Assembly (NCBI RefSeq): GCF_020497125.1
Contig: NC_059081.1
Span: forward strand, 17,455,105 to 17,519,104
Origin: Mauremys mutica
Taxonomy: Eukaryota > Chordata > Testudines > Geoemydidae
Direction: 5' to 3'
DNA length: 64,000 bases
A program made the translations under genes and the position numbers. Under the pieces are notes generated by a model. It was not told where the DNA came from, searched no databases, and saw only the letters and a list, made by a program, of their open reading frames with translations. Position 1 is the stretch's first letter, and each line of letters starts with the position of its first letter. This document shows positions 21,688-33,599 of the stretch, one piece after another.

Positions 21688-23515
21688 ATAGGGGCAATTA
21701 TGCCTTGTATTATGTATCATTCTGATCCTTGTCTATTTCCTCATTTTGGTACACACTTCTTATCTTAAGCTATTTCCAAGGTTCCCTGTTCCATTACAAC
21801 TTTACAAATATCTCAACACCAGTTGGCTTGTCATTATTTATGCCCCTTTTAAAGACATTAGTGTTAGTCAATATGAGTATCATGCAGTATTTGATTTTTT
21901 TCATTGTATATGTACCTCAGGTATTAAATGTTATACAACTCTTTTGCATCACAATTCATTAAGGTAATATTTTTATATATTGTTAACACTTTGGTATTTG
22001 TGAGAGATCTCTACCTTCCTGGATCAAGCAGTTTTCTTCAAGTATTGTACATTAACAGTCTCTAACCCTGCAGATCTTACAGCATTTCCTAGCTGTGTCA
22101 AAGAGCATACTCTTTGACATACATAGACTATGAAACTCAGTATAGTTTATAGTACAAATATAGTTCGGGTCAGATGGCCAGCCCTGGACCACCACACCTA
22201 GTTGGAAACACTTTCACAGATTTTAAGGCCATTAGACCATCTTGTCTGACCTCATGTACAACACATGCCATAGAACTTCACTTGTTTACCACTGCATTCA
22301 GTTCAATAATTTGTGACTCAAATATGTCTCAGTGAGTCATTGCTTTCAAATAAGATACGGTTAATCAATAAAATATTAAGCTATTTTATTGGGTATGGAG
22401 CAAGATGAGTTTTATGCAGTATGTGTTCTTGGCAGGGAGGGCAAATCTTATATTTCAGCCTTTCACATCAGGAAGGATGAATGTGCATATAATCTAAATG
22501 GTAGGTGAGGTGCCTAAAGTTCATTAGGTAACTATACATTTATAGATGCCAGGGAAATAAGGAAGAAAATAACTGAGTCATTTACGAATTGCATAATTAA
22601 CCCATTATGAGTGTAAGCCAGTATCAAAAAGTTTATGCAAATATATAATTTTAGATATGTTTAACTTCCCTCTATTTTTATAAATAGGCTTTTCTGCTAC
22701 CTGAAATATTTTGGAAAATTATTTTTTTTTCCTTTCACTAAAGAGAATATTTTTGTTCAATGGTGTCTTGTACCAGACACCATATATTTCTAATATCAAT
22801 TTGTACATGTTGCTTCCATTGTAATTACTATGGTAGCTTAAGAGGTTAAGTGATTGACAAGGATTTAGGCTGCTTGCAGACTTTTATTTCACATGACTTT
22901 TTAAGTAACACTGATGAATTTGTGTGATTTTTGTGTTCATAGTGGAACAGAAGAACAGTTCTTTACTCGTCAATTTGTTTTTGTATTTAGGGAAGAACTG
23001 ACAGAAAGGTCTTTGCCTTTTAGAGTTCTCCCTTGACAGTATGTAAAGCTAATATTGGTTGAACATGCTATTAACCTTGAGTTTAAATTCAGCATACTTA
23101 ATCCCATGATTAATGCCATGATTAATGCCCAACAGCAAAGGTTGAAAGCTTAAATGTTTGTGAATGCAAGCATGAAATGAAATTCTAATAACCACTACAA
23201 TGGTGTGGATTTATGAGCTGTGTTGGCTGCTAAAGATAACTTGGAAATGGTGTTGCACAGAATAATTTGTCAAAGTGGCCCATGATGGAGAATTGATGGT
23301 TTATGATATGGGTGAAAAGCTGAATGATAAATTTGGCTACAGAACTCTGAGTGATGGGTAGGGGGAAGAGGGCAGCCACCTTAAAATATTAAAATACATT
23401 ACTATAGCAGGAACAAAAGTTGTTTTTTAAAGGTTTTTTCAATTCCACCTTAAAGATCAGCATATAGAAATAATATAATTGATTATACACGTGCAATATG
23501 TTAGAAATGACAAAA
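21688..23515. other. Intronic DNA with a probable CR1 scrap
   Basis: Around 22203-22330, ttttaaggccattagaccat and atgtacaacacatgcc resemble an old antisense CR1 3' end, like the fragment at 63777. The rest is AT-rich and unrecognised. A short motif repeated in tandem (atgattaatgcc) occurs near 23105-23130. Confidence 0.45.
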
Positions 23516-23516
23516 C

Positions 23517-23535
23517 ATAGATAGATAGATAGATA
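23517..23535. repeat. GATA microsatellite
   Basis: About five tandem ATAG units followed by AT-rich sequence. It is short and likely of little stability. Confidence 0.8.
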
Positions 23536-23674
23536 AATATATTAGACCTGGATATATTCTCCCCTTGTTCTCTAACAGCCTCCATAATCTAGTATGACAA
23601 GCATGTACTTTTTTTCAGATCTCTCCTCAGAATGCACTGCTTCCATGAAGCCCCTTCAGTAGTAATATGGTTTG

Positions 23675-23820
23675 TATTTATAGATCTCAAAACGCTTTAC
23701 AAAGGTACCTACATATCATGCTTCACTTTAGACAGTGAAACCGGGGCAGGAAGGTGAAGTGACTTGCCCAATGATCCACGGCAGCTTAGAGGCACACCTA
23801 GGATTTAGAGCTGGTTGGAA
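23675..23820 (-). repeat. MIR-like SINE remnant (antisense)
   Basis: aaaacgctttacaaagg, gtgaaaccggggcaggaagg and gtgacttgcccaatgatcc follow the reverse-complement order of an ancient MIR-type core. It is diverged and non-coding. Confidence 0.5.
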
Positions 23821-25085
23821 CATTTTTGACACAACCAATTTTGTTTGTGAAAATCCTAATAATTTCAATGGCATTTGTTACAAAAATTAATTTTTTAATT
23901 AGAATTTCCATTTTTTAATATTTTGCTTTGGAAGGATTGTGTTTCAAAATGAAATTTTTAAGATGACTTTTTTTTAATTTTTACATTTTCATTACATATC
24001 AATAGTAATAGTGCAAAATGACATGTCAAGTCATGTCGTATTATGCACTACTGTTACTGTCAAAATATGACATAATACAATAGTTGATATCTTCTGTTAG
24101 TTTATATTATTTTTAAAATCATTAAGGGCAACTGCTACTTAGTACCAAATGAAACATTTTATTTTCTAGATTGGTGTCTCCTGTTTGTGTTGTAATGAAA
24201 CAGTGTGACCCTTCGATCTAGAATATAAGATAAACCCTCGTATTAATCAGAGGAGCAGCAATTTTCAATATCCTAATGATAACTTGGAGTTGTTTTTCTA
24301 GGATACTAAAAATAGTTGCTCCTGTAACTTTAAAAATAATTAAACATTCTAGGTATTAGGGACTAAATATGTCTAGTTCTTTGGGATAAAAACTCATCCT
24401 TTTAACAAAAAAATTGGCTTGTTTTCTGAAACAATTACATTTTCGAAATAACCAATTGGTCAAAGCAGCAACATTTTACCGCGTACGGTCACTGATTCAG
24501 CTCTGACTTTCAGGGGTGACTTTGCTTCTGGGCAAAATGATGTCTTTGGAAATTCATGATTTATTTAGTGGAAAAACTGTATTTCCATTAGAAAATCACA
24601 GATCTCATCATAAAATAGTAAGGAATAATTTTTCATAGGGTTTTTTATTTAATTTTTTGCTCACTGCCCACTGAGTTTTTATTTCATGCAGCCCTCTTTA
24701 ATCTTCACCTGCTTACTAGCTTCCCTGGGGGGGCACTAATGCCATCTCTGAAGCAGCCTTTTTGCTTCATTTGGAAGCCAGCCAATAGCTTTGAGGTGAG
24801 TGAGGTGATTTGTATTTCTTCCCAGCTTTAGGTAATTTCAAAATAGCATCATGAAAAGTACGCCTTTACTCAGACAAACTTGGTTAAATACATTTCAGAC
24901 TGAGACTTGTAGGAAGAAAATAATAGGCCATAACTTCACTGGATTTATGTAACACTTTGTGCCTAAAGCACATCTGACACTCCTTTAGTGGGCCATTGAC
25001 CACTAGAAGGTGATAACCATATTCACTATACAATGGAGAGGAAGGATGATTCAGTAGTTTGAGCATATTAGCCTTGGATTCCTTG
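23821..25085. other. Intronic DNA, nothing recognised
   Basis: Strongly AT-rich. A short imperfect inverted repeat occurs around 24004-24050 (gtgcaaaatgaca against tgtcgtattatgcac). No coding or transposon signature was recognised. Confidence 0.5.
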
Positions 25086-25230
25086 AACCACCAAAATTTC
25101 CTTAGTTGCTCTCTTCCTCAGTTTCCCATCTGTAAAATGGGAATAGTGCTTGTTTACCTCACAGGGGTGTTGAGGATAAATATTAACAAATGTTAGATGC
25201 CCAGATGCTATCGTAATGGGCATCTAAGGT
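25086..25230 (+). repeat. MIR-like SINE remnant
   Basis: cctcagtttcccatctgtaa, tacctcacaggggtgttg and aggataaatattaac are core and tail words of ancient amniote MIR-type SINEs. The hAT-like element at 25250 lies just to its right. Confidence 0.6.
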
Positions 25231-25249
25231 GGACCACTCATCTGTGCAA

Positions 25250-25773
25250 CAGGGGCATAGCCATGGTGGGCCTGGGTATGCCGGAGCCTCCCGAATCCAT
25301 GGGCTGGGACTCCCACCCCCAGCTCGGTGTCCGTCAGCTCAGCCACATGGTGCATCCCTCTCCTGCCAGCACCACATTCTGTTGCCCCAGTCTCCAGCCC
25401 CTAGTGGTGGGGTCGGAGACCGAGGCAGTAGTACATGGCACTGGCAAGAGAGAGATGTGCCACGTGGCTGGGGTAACAGACACCGAGCCGGAGGCGGGAG
25501 GGGTGGGCGGAGCTCGAGCCCCGCCGGGGTCCCCCTCCGCCCTACAGGTGCACCCCGCAGCCTGTGTACCCTAGGCAGCCTTCTCTTCAGGTGCCTGCTG
25601 AGCAGTAAGAGCTGGTTGGAGGGGGTAGGGAGAAGGCGCCCCCCCCATCCCTCCTATCGCCCTCCCCAGGGCATTGGATCCCTCCTGCCCCTTCTCTCGA
25701 TCCTTCCTTCCACCCCTCCCACCCACCTGAAAGCCGTGGCCTACCCACCTTTCCCATCCTAGCTGCACCACTG
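25250..25773. mobile_element. GC-rich non-autonomous hAT-like element
   Basis: The left end CAGGGGCATAGCCA and the right end CTAGCTGCACCACTG form imperfect inverted repeats. The flanks ctgtgcaa (25242-25249) and gtgtgcaa (25774-25781) agree at 7 of 8. The 524-bp interior is GC-rich and only fortuitously open. The termini resemble those of 31963-32424, so both probably belong to one family. Confidence 0.75.
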
Positions 25774-25954
25774 GTGTGCAAAGTATTCTAAGAAGTACTT
25801 TTTGAACTTTTTTGAAGGGCAGATATTTATAAAGACGCTCTCATGGTAGGTAATGTGGCTACGTGTTGTGGGGCCATCGGAGAGGAACATTTGTGTTGCA
25901 ATTCCTGAAGAAATTAAACTTTCCCTAAGGCTAATTTGTGGCAGGTGATTTTTA

Positions 25955-26105
25955 GAGCAAGTCACTTAGCCTTTCTGTGCCTCAGTTCAGTTCTCTGTTC
26001 AGTGGGGATAATAGCACTTTCCTGCATCACGGGTGCTGAGAATAAATACATTAACGATTGTGAGTCTCTCAAATACTGTCGTAATGGGTGACTTAAAAGT
26101 ACAAT
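25955..26105 (+). repeat. MIR-like SINE remnant
   Basis: agcaagtcacttagcctttc, ctgtgcctcagttcag and ggggataatagcactttcc, then gagtctctcaaatactg, follow the MIR-type order. It is the clearest of the MIR-like copies here. Confidence 0.65.
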
Positions 26106-26545
26106 AGAGGTTTTGTTTTTCCATTCACATACTAGACATACACCACTACTTCTCCGTTCTTAGCACTTTCTTCTCCAGTCAGTTAAAAGATCAAAATACA
26201 AATGCTGATCAAGAAAATGGGAAAGGCTGCAATTACCATAAATGTGTGCAACAGAATCATACAGTAGCTCAGTTATGGACCATATGCTTTCAGCAGCTGC
26301 TGTCTCCTTTTAAAAAGGGATCCAGAGCTATTAAGGTCTGTAACAGCCACGTCCAGAAAATGGCTTTTTCCGCAGGGTGCTCCATATCTGGCTGTATGAG
26401 TTGTACATTTAATTCTACTTTATTAGCTTGCCATCTGCGATTGCTAAGGGGAGCTGAATACTCCTTACAGTGGATAGTCATAATTGGCCAAATGTTGAAC
26501 ACAATTATTTCCAACTTCTGAAATGGAGATTGGTCAGGGCATACT
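26106..26545. other. Intronic DNA, nothing recognised
   Basis: No repeat or coding signature. Two short open frames on opposite strands at 26246-26521 look fortuitous. Confidence 0.5.
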
Positions 26546-27190
26546 TAGGGTACGTCTACACTACGGGATTATTCTGATTTTACATAAACCGGTTTTGTAA
26601 AACAGATTGTATAAAGTCGAGTGCACGCGGCTACACTAAGCACATTAATTCGGCGGTGTGCGTCCATGTACCGAGGCTAGTGTCGATTTCCAGAGCGTTG
26701 CACTGTGGGTAGCTATCCCATAGTTCCCGCAGTCTCCCCTGCCCATTGGAATTCTGGGTTGAGATCCCAATGCGAAAACAGTGTCGCGGGTGATTCTGGG
26801 TAAAAGTCGTCACTCAATCCTTCCTCCGTGAAAGCAACTGCAGACAATCATTTCGCGCTCTTTTTCCCTGGATTGCCCTGGCAGACGCCATAGCATGGCA
26901 ATCATGGAGCCCGTTTTGCCTTTTGTCACTGTCACCGTATGTGTACTGGATGCTGCTGACAGACGCGGTACTGCACTGCTACACAGCAGCATTCATTTGC
27001 CTTTGCAAGATAGCAGAGATGGTTACCAGTCATATTGTACCGTCTACCATGCCATTGTAAATTGGCGATGAGATGACGGTTATCAGTCGTTCTGTACCGT
27101 CTGCTGCTGTCATGGGTGCTCCTGGCTGGCCTCGCTGAGGTTGGCCGGGGGCGCATAGGCAAAAATGGGAATGACCCCCTGGGTCATTCC
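26546..27190. mobile_element. DNA-transposon-derived repeat, right end not found
   Basis: It starts ttagggtacgtctacactac, a terminus I associate with reptile non-autonomous DNA elements. Blocks cattaattcggcggtgtgcg, ccctggcagacgccatagc and gggaatgaccccctgggtc follow; the last is itself a short palindrome. It has moderate GC and no long frame. The paired terminus and target duplication are not visible, so the family is uncertain. Confidence 0.55.
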
Positions 27191-28125
27191 CTTCCTATGT
27201 TTTGTCTAAAAAAGTCAGTCCTGCCTAGAATATAGGGCTAGTGTACTAGAGAACCAGATAGCACAGCCACTCTGTGTCAGAGCCCCAGAGATCCCGCAGA
27301 AATGATGAGCTGCATGCCATTCTGCATGCATTAACACAGGTCACCAATGTGCACAGCAGGTTTTTTTTTAATCCATCACCAGGAGAAGATGTAGCAAGAG
27401 CAGTCGGTATGTCATATAGTATCATTGGGTTCACGTGACACAACAGAGAGGAATTTGCTTGTGAGGAAATGGCCAATGACATAATATTCAAACTTTTTTC
27501 CATTTGCACCATATTAATCTAGTTCTTCTAGTAACTTGTGTTTTCTTTTAGGGAAAAATAAGCCTCTAACATATTGATGTTTCAGGGCTCAGATCTCCCT
27601 GTACTACCCAAACATTCTTAATGTAATTACGATGTCCCAAATGATGAAAAAATATTGATTCTACATATTTCCTATAGGCAGGGCTAGTAAAAGTCAACAG
27701 CGTGTTAAGGCCCATATATAGGGAACAGCAGCTCATGTATTTTTGATTTCTGCAGTAGAAAGCTGTACATTCTTGTGGACTCCTTTCTTTTCCCAGAGCT
27801 CAGCATGTCAACTTAAAACTTTGAATGTGGCCTGATTTCTCTCTCCCACCATAAAGATGGCACCTACAGCCCTTTGAACTGAGGAGCAAGGTTCTCTAAT
27901 ATGGGAAAATTGTCTGGTGCCACTTTCTGAATTGGAGAGGGTACTGTTTACTTGCTTACTGGGCGTTTCTAGAGCATTAACAGAAAAGTTCAGTTCTCTG
28001 CTGCTGAATACCTAGTGTGTGCGCAATCCTGCTTCCTTTGCTCTGTTGCCAGTATTCACCAAGTTCTAAAAATGATTTTCTGCTGGATGAGTTTTGGCTT
28101 GGGTCAGTGGTGGGATTTGTTAATG
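27191..28125. other. Intronic DNA, nothing recognised
   Basis: No repeat, coding or RNA signature was recognised in this stretch. Confidence 0.5.
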
Positions 28126-28745
28126 TCTGTCTGCAAAACAAGGCCTACGATCTTGGTGTCACTTTTGATCCCGCTCTCCCTCTTTCCTGCATATTCTGGC
28201 CAAAGCTAAATCCCAGGGGTTCTTTAATTATCTCCAAAATTCATCCCTTTCTCTCTGTTCCAGCTTCCAAAACCTTGATCCTTGTTTTGTCATCTCTCAC
28301 CTTTGCTATTACAAACACCCTCCTTCTTGTCTCTCACACCCGTGCCTGGCACTCCGCAAGTCTGTCAACATGCAACCACTAATATAGTCTTCCTGACTGG
28401 CTGATTTGACTGTGTCAGCTTTCATCTCTCTCCCTAGAATCAAAGTACAGGCTTCCTCTCTCCTTCATTGTTATATGGGGATCCAAATACAGGCCCCAGT
28501 GTCTCCAGGTTAATGCGGTTACCCTTGAGTCAGAGACTTCATTGGTGACAGAGGAGTGTTTAGCAGTCAGCTCACGCTCCGTATGGCTAAAACTGAGCTC
28601 TTAATTTTCACCTCCAAATTCTCCCTACCACCTTCTTTCTTGATCACTGTGAACAATGCTACCCTCTGGCCTGTCACTTAGGCATCATCTTCATCTCAGA
28701 CCTCTCTAGGTCCTCAATCAAATTTCTGTCTCAAGGGTAGCTTCA
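28126..28745 (+). mobile_element. Possible sense L2 LINE fossil
   Basis: One plus-strand frame gives DLGVTFDPALPLS and IHPFLSVPASKTLILVLSSL, which resembles the region after the reverse transcriptase in L2-like LINEs (NLGV.FD, then a hydrophobic helix). A second piece near 28586 reads MAKTELLIF. It is broken and weak, so the assignment is tentative. Confidence 0.35.
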
Positions 28746-29280
28746 TTAACCTGGACAGACTGGGGCCTGTATTTGGATCCCCATTGCTTTTTCAAATTAA
28801 TGGAAACAAAGGGTTAAATAGAAAATAAAATCACAACATGCTTTCCAGCATCTAACTAGGTATTAAGTCATATAAAGCAAAAGCTCACCCAAAATACCCC
28901 CCAGCATATTCCAGCCAGGCTTGGCCATGGTCATCCATCCATTCATGATACAAGTCACGCTGTCCTCTTGCCTCTTCAGTGGAAAGATCCCTTGTAACTC
29001 TTTGCAATCCCAATAATATCGAAACAGTCCTTTGATCTTTATTCATAAGATTCATAAGGTCCCAAGGATAAAGCTCTGTGGAATCCTCACAGAGAGACGA
29101 GAAGTATCCTGCAAAGGACATGATGAAGGAGTAATTGGAGAGGTAGGAGGAAAATCAAGAAATGAAAGAGTCACAGAAGCCAAGGGGAAGGATAAGATTT
29201 CAAGAGGAAGATGGCTGAGGATGGAGTACCGGATCTGACCTTTGGCTAGGAAGAGGTCATTAGAGACTATGGCAAGGCCA

Positions 29281-29648
29281 TAGGTGCCGACGCCGTGGGT
29301 GCTGTGGGGGCTGGAACACCCATGGGGAAAAATTGGCAGGTGCGCCGCAACCACCAGCAGCCAAGCTCCCCCCACCCCACCCCCTCCTCCTCCTCCTCCG
29401 ATTGCGGCATCCCCACTTTCCCCAGCACTTCCCGCCCGTCACTAAACGGCTGTTTAGCAGCGCTTAGGACTTTCCAGGAGGGAGGGGGAGGAGTGGGGAT
29501 GTGGCGCACTCGGGGGAGGAGGCAGTAAAGAGGCGGGGCAGGGGCAGGGACTTGGAGGAAGAGGGTGGAATTGGAGCAGGGCGATGATGGTGGCACAGGG
29601 GCGGCCGGGGGGTTGAGCACCCACAGGACAGAGGGGAAGTCAGTGCCT
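29281..29648. mobile_element. GC-rich DNA-element repeat
   Basis: It begins taggtgccgacgccgtgg and ends agcacccacaggac...aagtcagtgccta, imperfect inverted termini. The interior holds a C-rich tract (ccccctcctcctcctcctcc) whose long antisense frames are artefacts. The target duplication is not clear. Confidence 0.5.
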
Positions 29649-29709
29649 AAGGGCAGGGCGGTCTCAGTGAGTGCAAGGGGTGGATGCCAGGTTAAAGAGG
29701 GTACAGGAT

Positions 29710-30790
29710 GGTTCAGGAGGAGGAGAATTCCACACAGCAATTGTAGACAGTGCAGTCAGTGAGTTTATAAATGAAGAGGAGAAGGGAGATGCGGTGGTGG
29801 TGGCTAAGGTGGGATGATTTTAACATGGGAGAGACTAAAGCATGATTGTATTGTGAACAGAAAGAGCCAGAGGAGTGGGAGAGGTTAAGGAGAAAAGTAA
29901 GGGAGGGGATGAGGATGGGTTCATGGGAGATGGAAATGGGGTCAGTGGGGCAAGTGGAGGGATTTGAGGAGGATAGCAGATAAACTTCTGTATCTGTGAT
30001 GGAAGGAAGAAGATGTTGTTGCAGGAAGGTAGGGAGGGGCGAAGGAAGGTGAGCCACATCCTGTTTTGTCAAATTTCTCTTGGAAGAAGTCAGCAAGATC
30101 CTGTGCGGAGAGGGAAGTGGAGGCAGGAGCAAGGGAAAGTTTGAGGAATGAGTTGAAGGTGTCTGTTACCATGAGTGAGGGATTTAATTAAGCTAGAGAA
30201 GTGATATTTTTAGCCAGGAGGGTGTCAGAACCAAAGGAGGAAGGAACACAGTTATAGTTGAGGAAGTCAGTCTGATCACAGGATTTCCACCCGTGATGCT
30301 CTGCATTATGACAGCAGGACTGGAGGAAGTGGATGTGGGGGGCGGGGCAGGAATGGGGGTTGGCACTTGGCAGGGCGTACTTTGCAATGGGGGAGAGGCA
30401 AAAGAGTTAAGGGTGGAGGAGAGTGAAGCATGGAAAGCATCAACAACCATATCATTGGAAGGAAGGTAAGGGACGGTGGTGAACGAAGGCTGAGAGCAGA
30501 CAAGTAGTGATCAATGCTGAGGGATTGGAAGTCATGGAAAGGTCATGTGACTGTGTTGCGGGAGGGGTTGATGGATGACGATAAAGAGAATGGGTGATTG
30601 TCAGAGAGAGAGAACTCAGCAACACAGAAATCAGAGAAAAAGAGAGCACAGTGACTGGTGAAGACCAAGCCAAGTGAATGATCTTTGACTAGCAGGAGAG
30701 TTGAATCAGGGCTGCACAGCAAATGAAGAGATGAGGGCAAGGATACTTGCAGCTAAGGGATCAACAGGGTTATCAACATGAAAGTTGGGG
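29710..30790 (-). mobile_element. Antisense L2 LINE fossil (linker to reverse transcriptase)
   Basis: On the minus strand, in broken frames from right to left: FTSHCALFFSDFCVAEFSLS (end of the endonuclease), MVVDAFHASLSSTLNSF, AQDLADFFQEKFDK, then SLTFLLNLSHSSGSFCSQYN with HALVSPMLKS. This order matches the L2 ORF2 linker and the start of its reverse transcriptase (DLADFF.EK; LNLSLSSG.FP). Many stops make it an old copy. Confidence 0.7.
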
Positions 30791-31216
30791 TCACTGAACT
30801 CAAACGTACAGGGTAGAATACTTGACCCTATTTTTAAATCCATCCCTATAGGTTTTATAGCCATGTCCTTAGAACTGGGTAACACATTCCAAACTATTTT
30901 ATTATTATTCCTTTTTTCCCTAATAAAAAGCAACTAGCTATTGAAAATGATCTTCTATAAACTATATTTAAGGTATGAGTAGAGTTTTTTCTATATCTTA
31001 AGTTTTTCCCTGGTATCCATTTATACTGCAAAGCATCTTTGATGTCTTTTCCTGGGAAGACACATCATAACAGCAAATGGCTTTGTTTTAGGCTGACTTC
31101 ATATTCATCAATCGAGCTGTAGAGAAGTAGAACACAAATGAAATACAAGAGAATTTGATAAAGTTGCACGTGTTGAAAGCAGAACAAAAGAACTTTTCCA
31201 TCCATTATTTTTGCAG
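30791..31216. other. Intronic DNA before exon C
   Basis: AT-rich intron leading to the exon C polypyrimidine tract; nothing recognised. Confidence 0.5.
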
Positions 31217-31288
31217 GTTGAAAACTGGTGTCCTCATTTACCTTGGAGAGCAAAAAATCCTGATGAAGAAACTGATCAAAAAGCAATG
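31217..31288 (+). CDS. MGAT5: MGAT5 exon C (~residues 192-215)
   Basis: A 72-bp exon of 24 codons reading VENWCPHLPWRAKNPDEE and then TDQKAM. The acceptor is tttttgcag and the donor is atg|gtgaga. The second half (DEETDQKAM) differs clearly from the human segment I remember (YEEADHNSL), whereas the NWCPHLPWRAKNP part is unchanged. It follows a 14.4-kb intron full of CR1, L2 and DNA-transposon remnants. Confidence 0.95.
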
Positions 31289-31954
31289 GTGAGAGCAGTG
31301 GTGATTTTGGCTGTGCCTTAAAACCTATTTAAATGTTCAGTGAAATTGTCCAACAGATTCATTTTCATTGTTCAGCTTATCACTTACTGTATAGGCAAGG
31401 AAGCAGTTTGTGAATCAGACCACAGACAAAAATTGGAAGCTTATACCCATGTAAATGCCAATAAGAATATTAACACTAGAGTCCTCCAGTCATATTCCTC
31501 CTTTCCATGCAAACTACTGCTTTGGAGAAAGTTACCAATGAGGCTACACACTCGGTCATGTGAACAGCATTTCACGCAGTTTTCCTCCATTATTGCATTG
31601 TTACAATTGTGGGTTCAAGTCATACAAAGACTTGTGCACTGAGTAGTCCCATTTAAGTTAATGGGGCTTTTGCAGTGCATAAAGTTTAAGCACGTATACA
31701 AATATTTGTAAAATTGAGGGCTTCATATTGCTGGATAAAGTTAAAAAGGTGCTGACTATCTTCTGTGGCCATTCAGAATTGGTGTAAACTGTCCATTTAA
31801 AAAAAATTGATGGATTTATGCACTGCAAGCTTTCTCTAGTCATAGCAATAATGTATCAAGGGCCAGAGTCTCAGCAAATGGCTCATACACTTGATTGTAT
31901 TTTAGTTTTGTGTCAGCATTTTGATTCTTCCTAAAATTTGGTTTTTCTTCATAT
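31289..31954. other. Intron C-D, first part
   Basis: Begins with the gtgaga donor of exon C. No repeat or coding signature is seen up to the target duplication at 31955. Confidence 0.5.
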
Positions 31955-31962
31955 GCTCCAGA

Positions 31963-32424
31963 CAGTGGCATAGCCAGGTTTTCAGTGTAGGGGGAGCAAA
32001 CATAAAAAAGGTGCCCTCCCTTGGCTCCTCCTCTGGCCACGCCCCCCGACTGGACACACAACCCCCACTCACCTTCCCTCCTGCGCCACCGCCTGTCCCC
32101 GGCCTGCTCCCAGCGCTCGGCGCGCTCCATGCAGGGCTCGCCAGCCAGGCAGCCTTAAAGGCACAGGGGCCCTTTTGCCTCCCCCTGCCCTCCGCATTAG
32201 CAAGGGGCGGGGAGCGCTTGGCCGCTGAGCCCTGAGCCGAGGAGCTGGCCCCCTCGCTCCTCCGGCCGCGTCTGCTGCCCCCGCATGGCTCCTCCGGCTG
32301 TGCTGCTGGCAGCGCCGGCCGGCAGGTGCCGCTTCCGCACCAGCCTGCCGCTGCCGCCCCACGGCTCCTCCGGCCGTGTTGCTGCCACTGCTGCTTCCAC
32401 TGAACCCCGCTAGCTACGCTACTG
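31963..32424. mobile_element. GC-rich non-autonomous hAT-like element with perfect 8-bp duplication
   Basis: The ends CAGTGGCATAGCCAGG and CCCCGCTAGCTACGCTACTG are inverted repeats. gctccaga flanks it exactly on both sides (31955-31962 and 32425-32432), the 8-bp duplication expected of hAT insertion. The interior is GC-rich, and its long antisense frame (200 codons) is an artefact of base composition. Confidence 0.9.
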
Positions 32425-32432
32425 GCTCCAGA

Positions 32433-33081
32433 GCTATAACCATTATCGTCTGATTGTAAAGCACCTGTATATATTAAGGTAATTGATGGCCTATATATGA
32501 ACATTGTTAACCTGACAGTGGATATAGGATGCCTCCATTCTGCAGAATCAGTTGTTCTTAGATTAATCTGTTCTAGCAGAAGGACTGTTTCCAGTTAAGG
32601 CTGCTTTCTTAATGTTGTCATGGCTAACTTTTTCTTTCTTTGGTCATTCATGACAAATAATTATAGTGCCTTGGGGCTACTTCTCTTTTGTTTCTAGTGC
32701 ATTTTAATCATAGATTATCTGAGGTAGAGCCACTTAGGCTCATTTTGTAATCACATAATCAAAAACAGAACTACAATACTGTACAAATAAAAATCCTTTC
32801 TGAGCTCTGCATAAACTCGTGACTTTGGTATTTTTCCAGGCTATAAGGTAGTAATAAAAATATCTGACACTTCTGTAGTGATAGTGATTTCCAGCCAAAG
32901 GTCTCTATAGACTTTATAAGTGTTAATTAAAGCCTTAACCACCTGTGAGATAGGTGGTATATTTTTCTTCATTTTACGGATGGGGGATGTGGAGCACAAA
33001 GTGTTTAAGTGTGACAGATTGTCACTGAAGAAAATTACACTGTATGAAGTTCTGATTTTATTACTTAATGTTTAATTGAAG
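32433..33081. other. Intron C-D, second part, with a faint MIR-like trace
   Basis: About 32870-33010 (ctatagactttataagtg, ttacggatgggggatgtgg) resembles an old antisense or degraded MIR-type SINE. The rest is unrecognised intron. Confidence 0.4.
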
Positions 33082-33243
33082 GCTGAAATTCATACCAACT
33101 TTGATCTCCTCTACAAAATGATGTCAAGGCATGAAGAATTCCGATGGATGATGTTGCGCATCAGACGAATGGCTGATGCTTGGATTGAAGCAATTAAGTC
33201 ACTTGCAGAAAAGCAAAACCTGGAGAAAAGAAAACGAAAAAAA
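33082..33243 (+). CDS. MGAT5: MGAT5 exon D with basic RKRKK segment (~residues 216-269)
   Basis: A 162-bp exon of 54 codons, from AEIHTNFDLLYKMMSRHEEF through RRMADAW to NLEKRKRKK. The acceptor is aattgaag and the donor is aaa|gtgagt. The closing lysine/arginine cluster corresponds to the basic stretch reported to give secreted human GnT-V its growth-factor-releasing activity. That role is family knowledge and is not shown by this sequence. The stretch is complete here (EKRKRKK). The coding frame runs past the donor for a few codons, but the spliced product is supported by an exact join to exon E. Confidence 0.96.
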
Positions 33244-33599
33244 GTGAGTTTTTTATTAACTGCTTCTGGCAGCTGAAATCCTAACAGCTTTTGGAAAGTG
33301 TGCTTGTCATCTAAGCAGTGCTTGAGGGGGAAGAGGTAAAAATTACTTACTCTCTTATTTGTTCTTACTCCTGTTTCCAAGAAGTTCTCAGCGGGGCTAG
33401 TAGATTATTTTGTGTGGTCGGGTTTTGGGGGAGAGGGGTTAGGGAGGGTGTGGGATTTTTTTAAATATACAGGGTTGCTATGTGTTTGTGTTAGAGAAAG
33501 CAGAATCAAAAGAATATGCCTTATACTTGGAGCAAAAAGGTGTGTGGTGGGGGGTTGTGATGGTCTTTAGTTATTGGGGGAGTTTGTGCCACAGTTTCA

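Noticed and set aside
25955..26105. tRNA-like origin of MIR-type repeats as possible tRNA genes
   Set aside because: Only the core and tail of the SINE are recognisable; there is no intact cloverleaf or promoter box.
31902..32504. 200-codon open frame on the minus strand, alanine/glycine/arginine-rich
   Set aside because: It overlaps the hAT-like element at 31963-32424 and runs through its borders. No motif was recognised.
33244..33276. Continuation of the exon D reading frame past the donor
   Set aside because: The frame stays open for a few codons into the intron, but the exact in-frame join to exon E shows that splicing at 33243 is the normal path.
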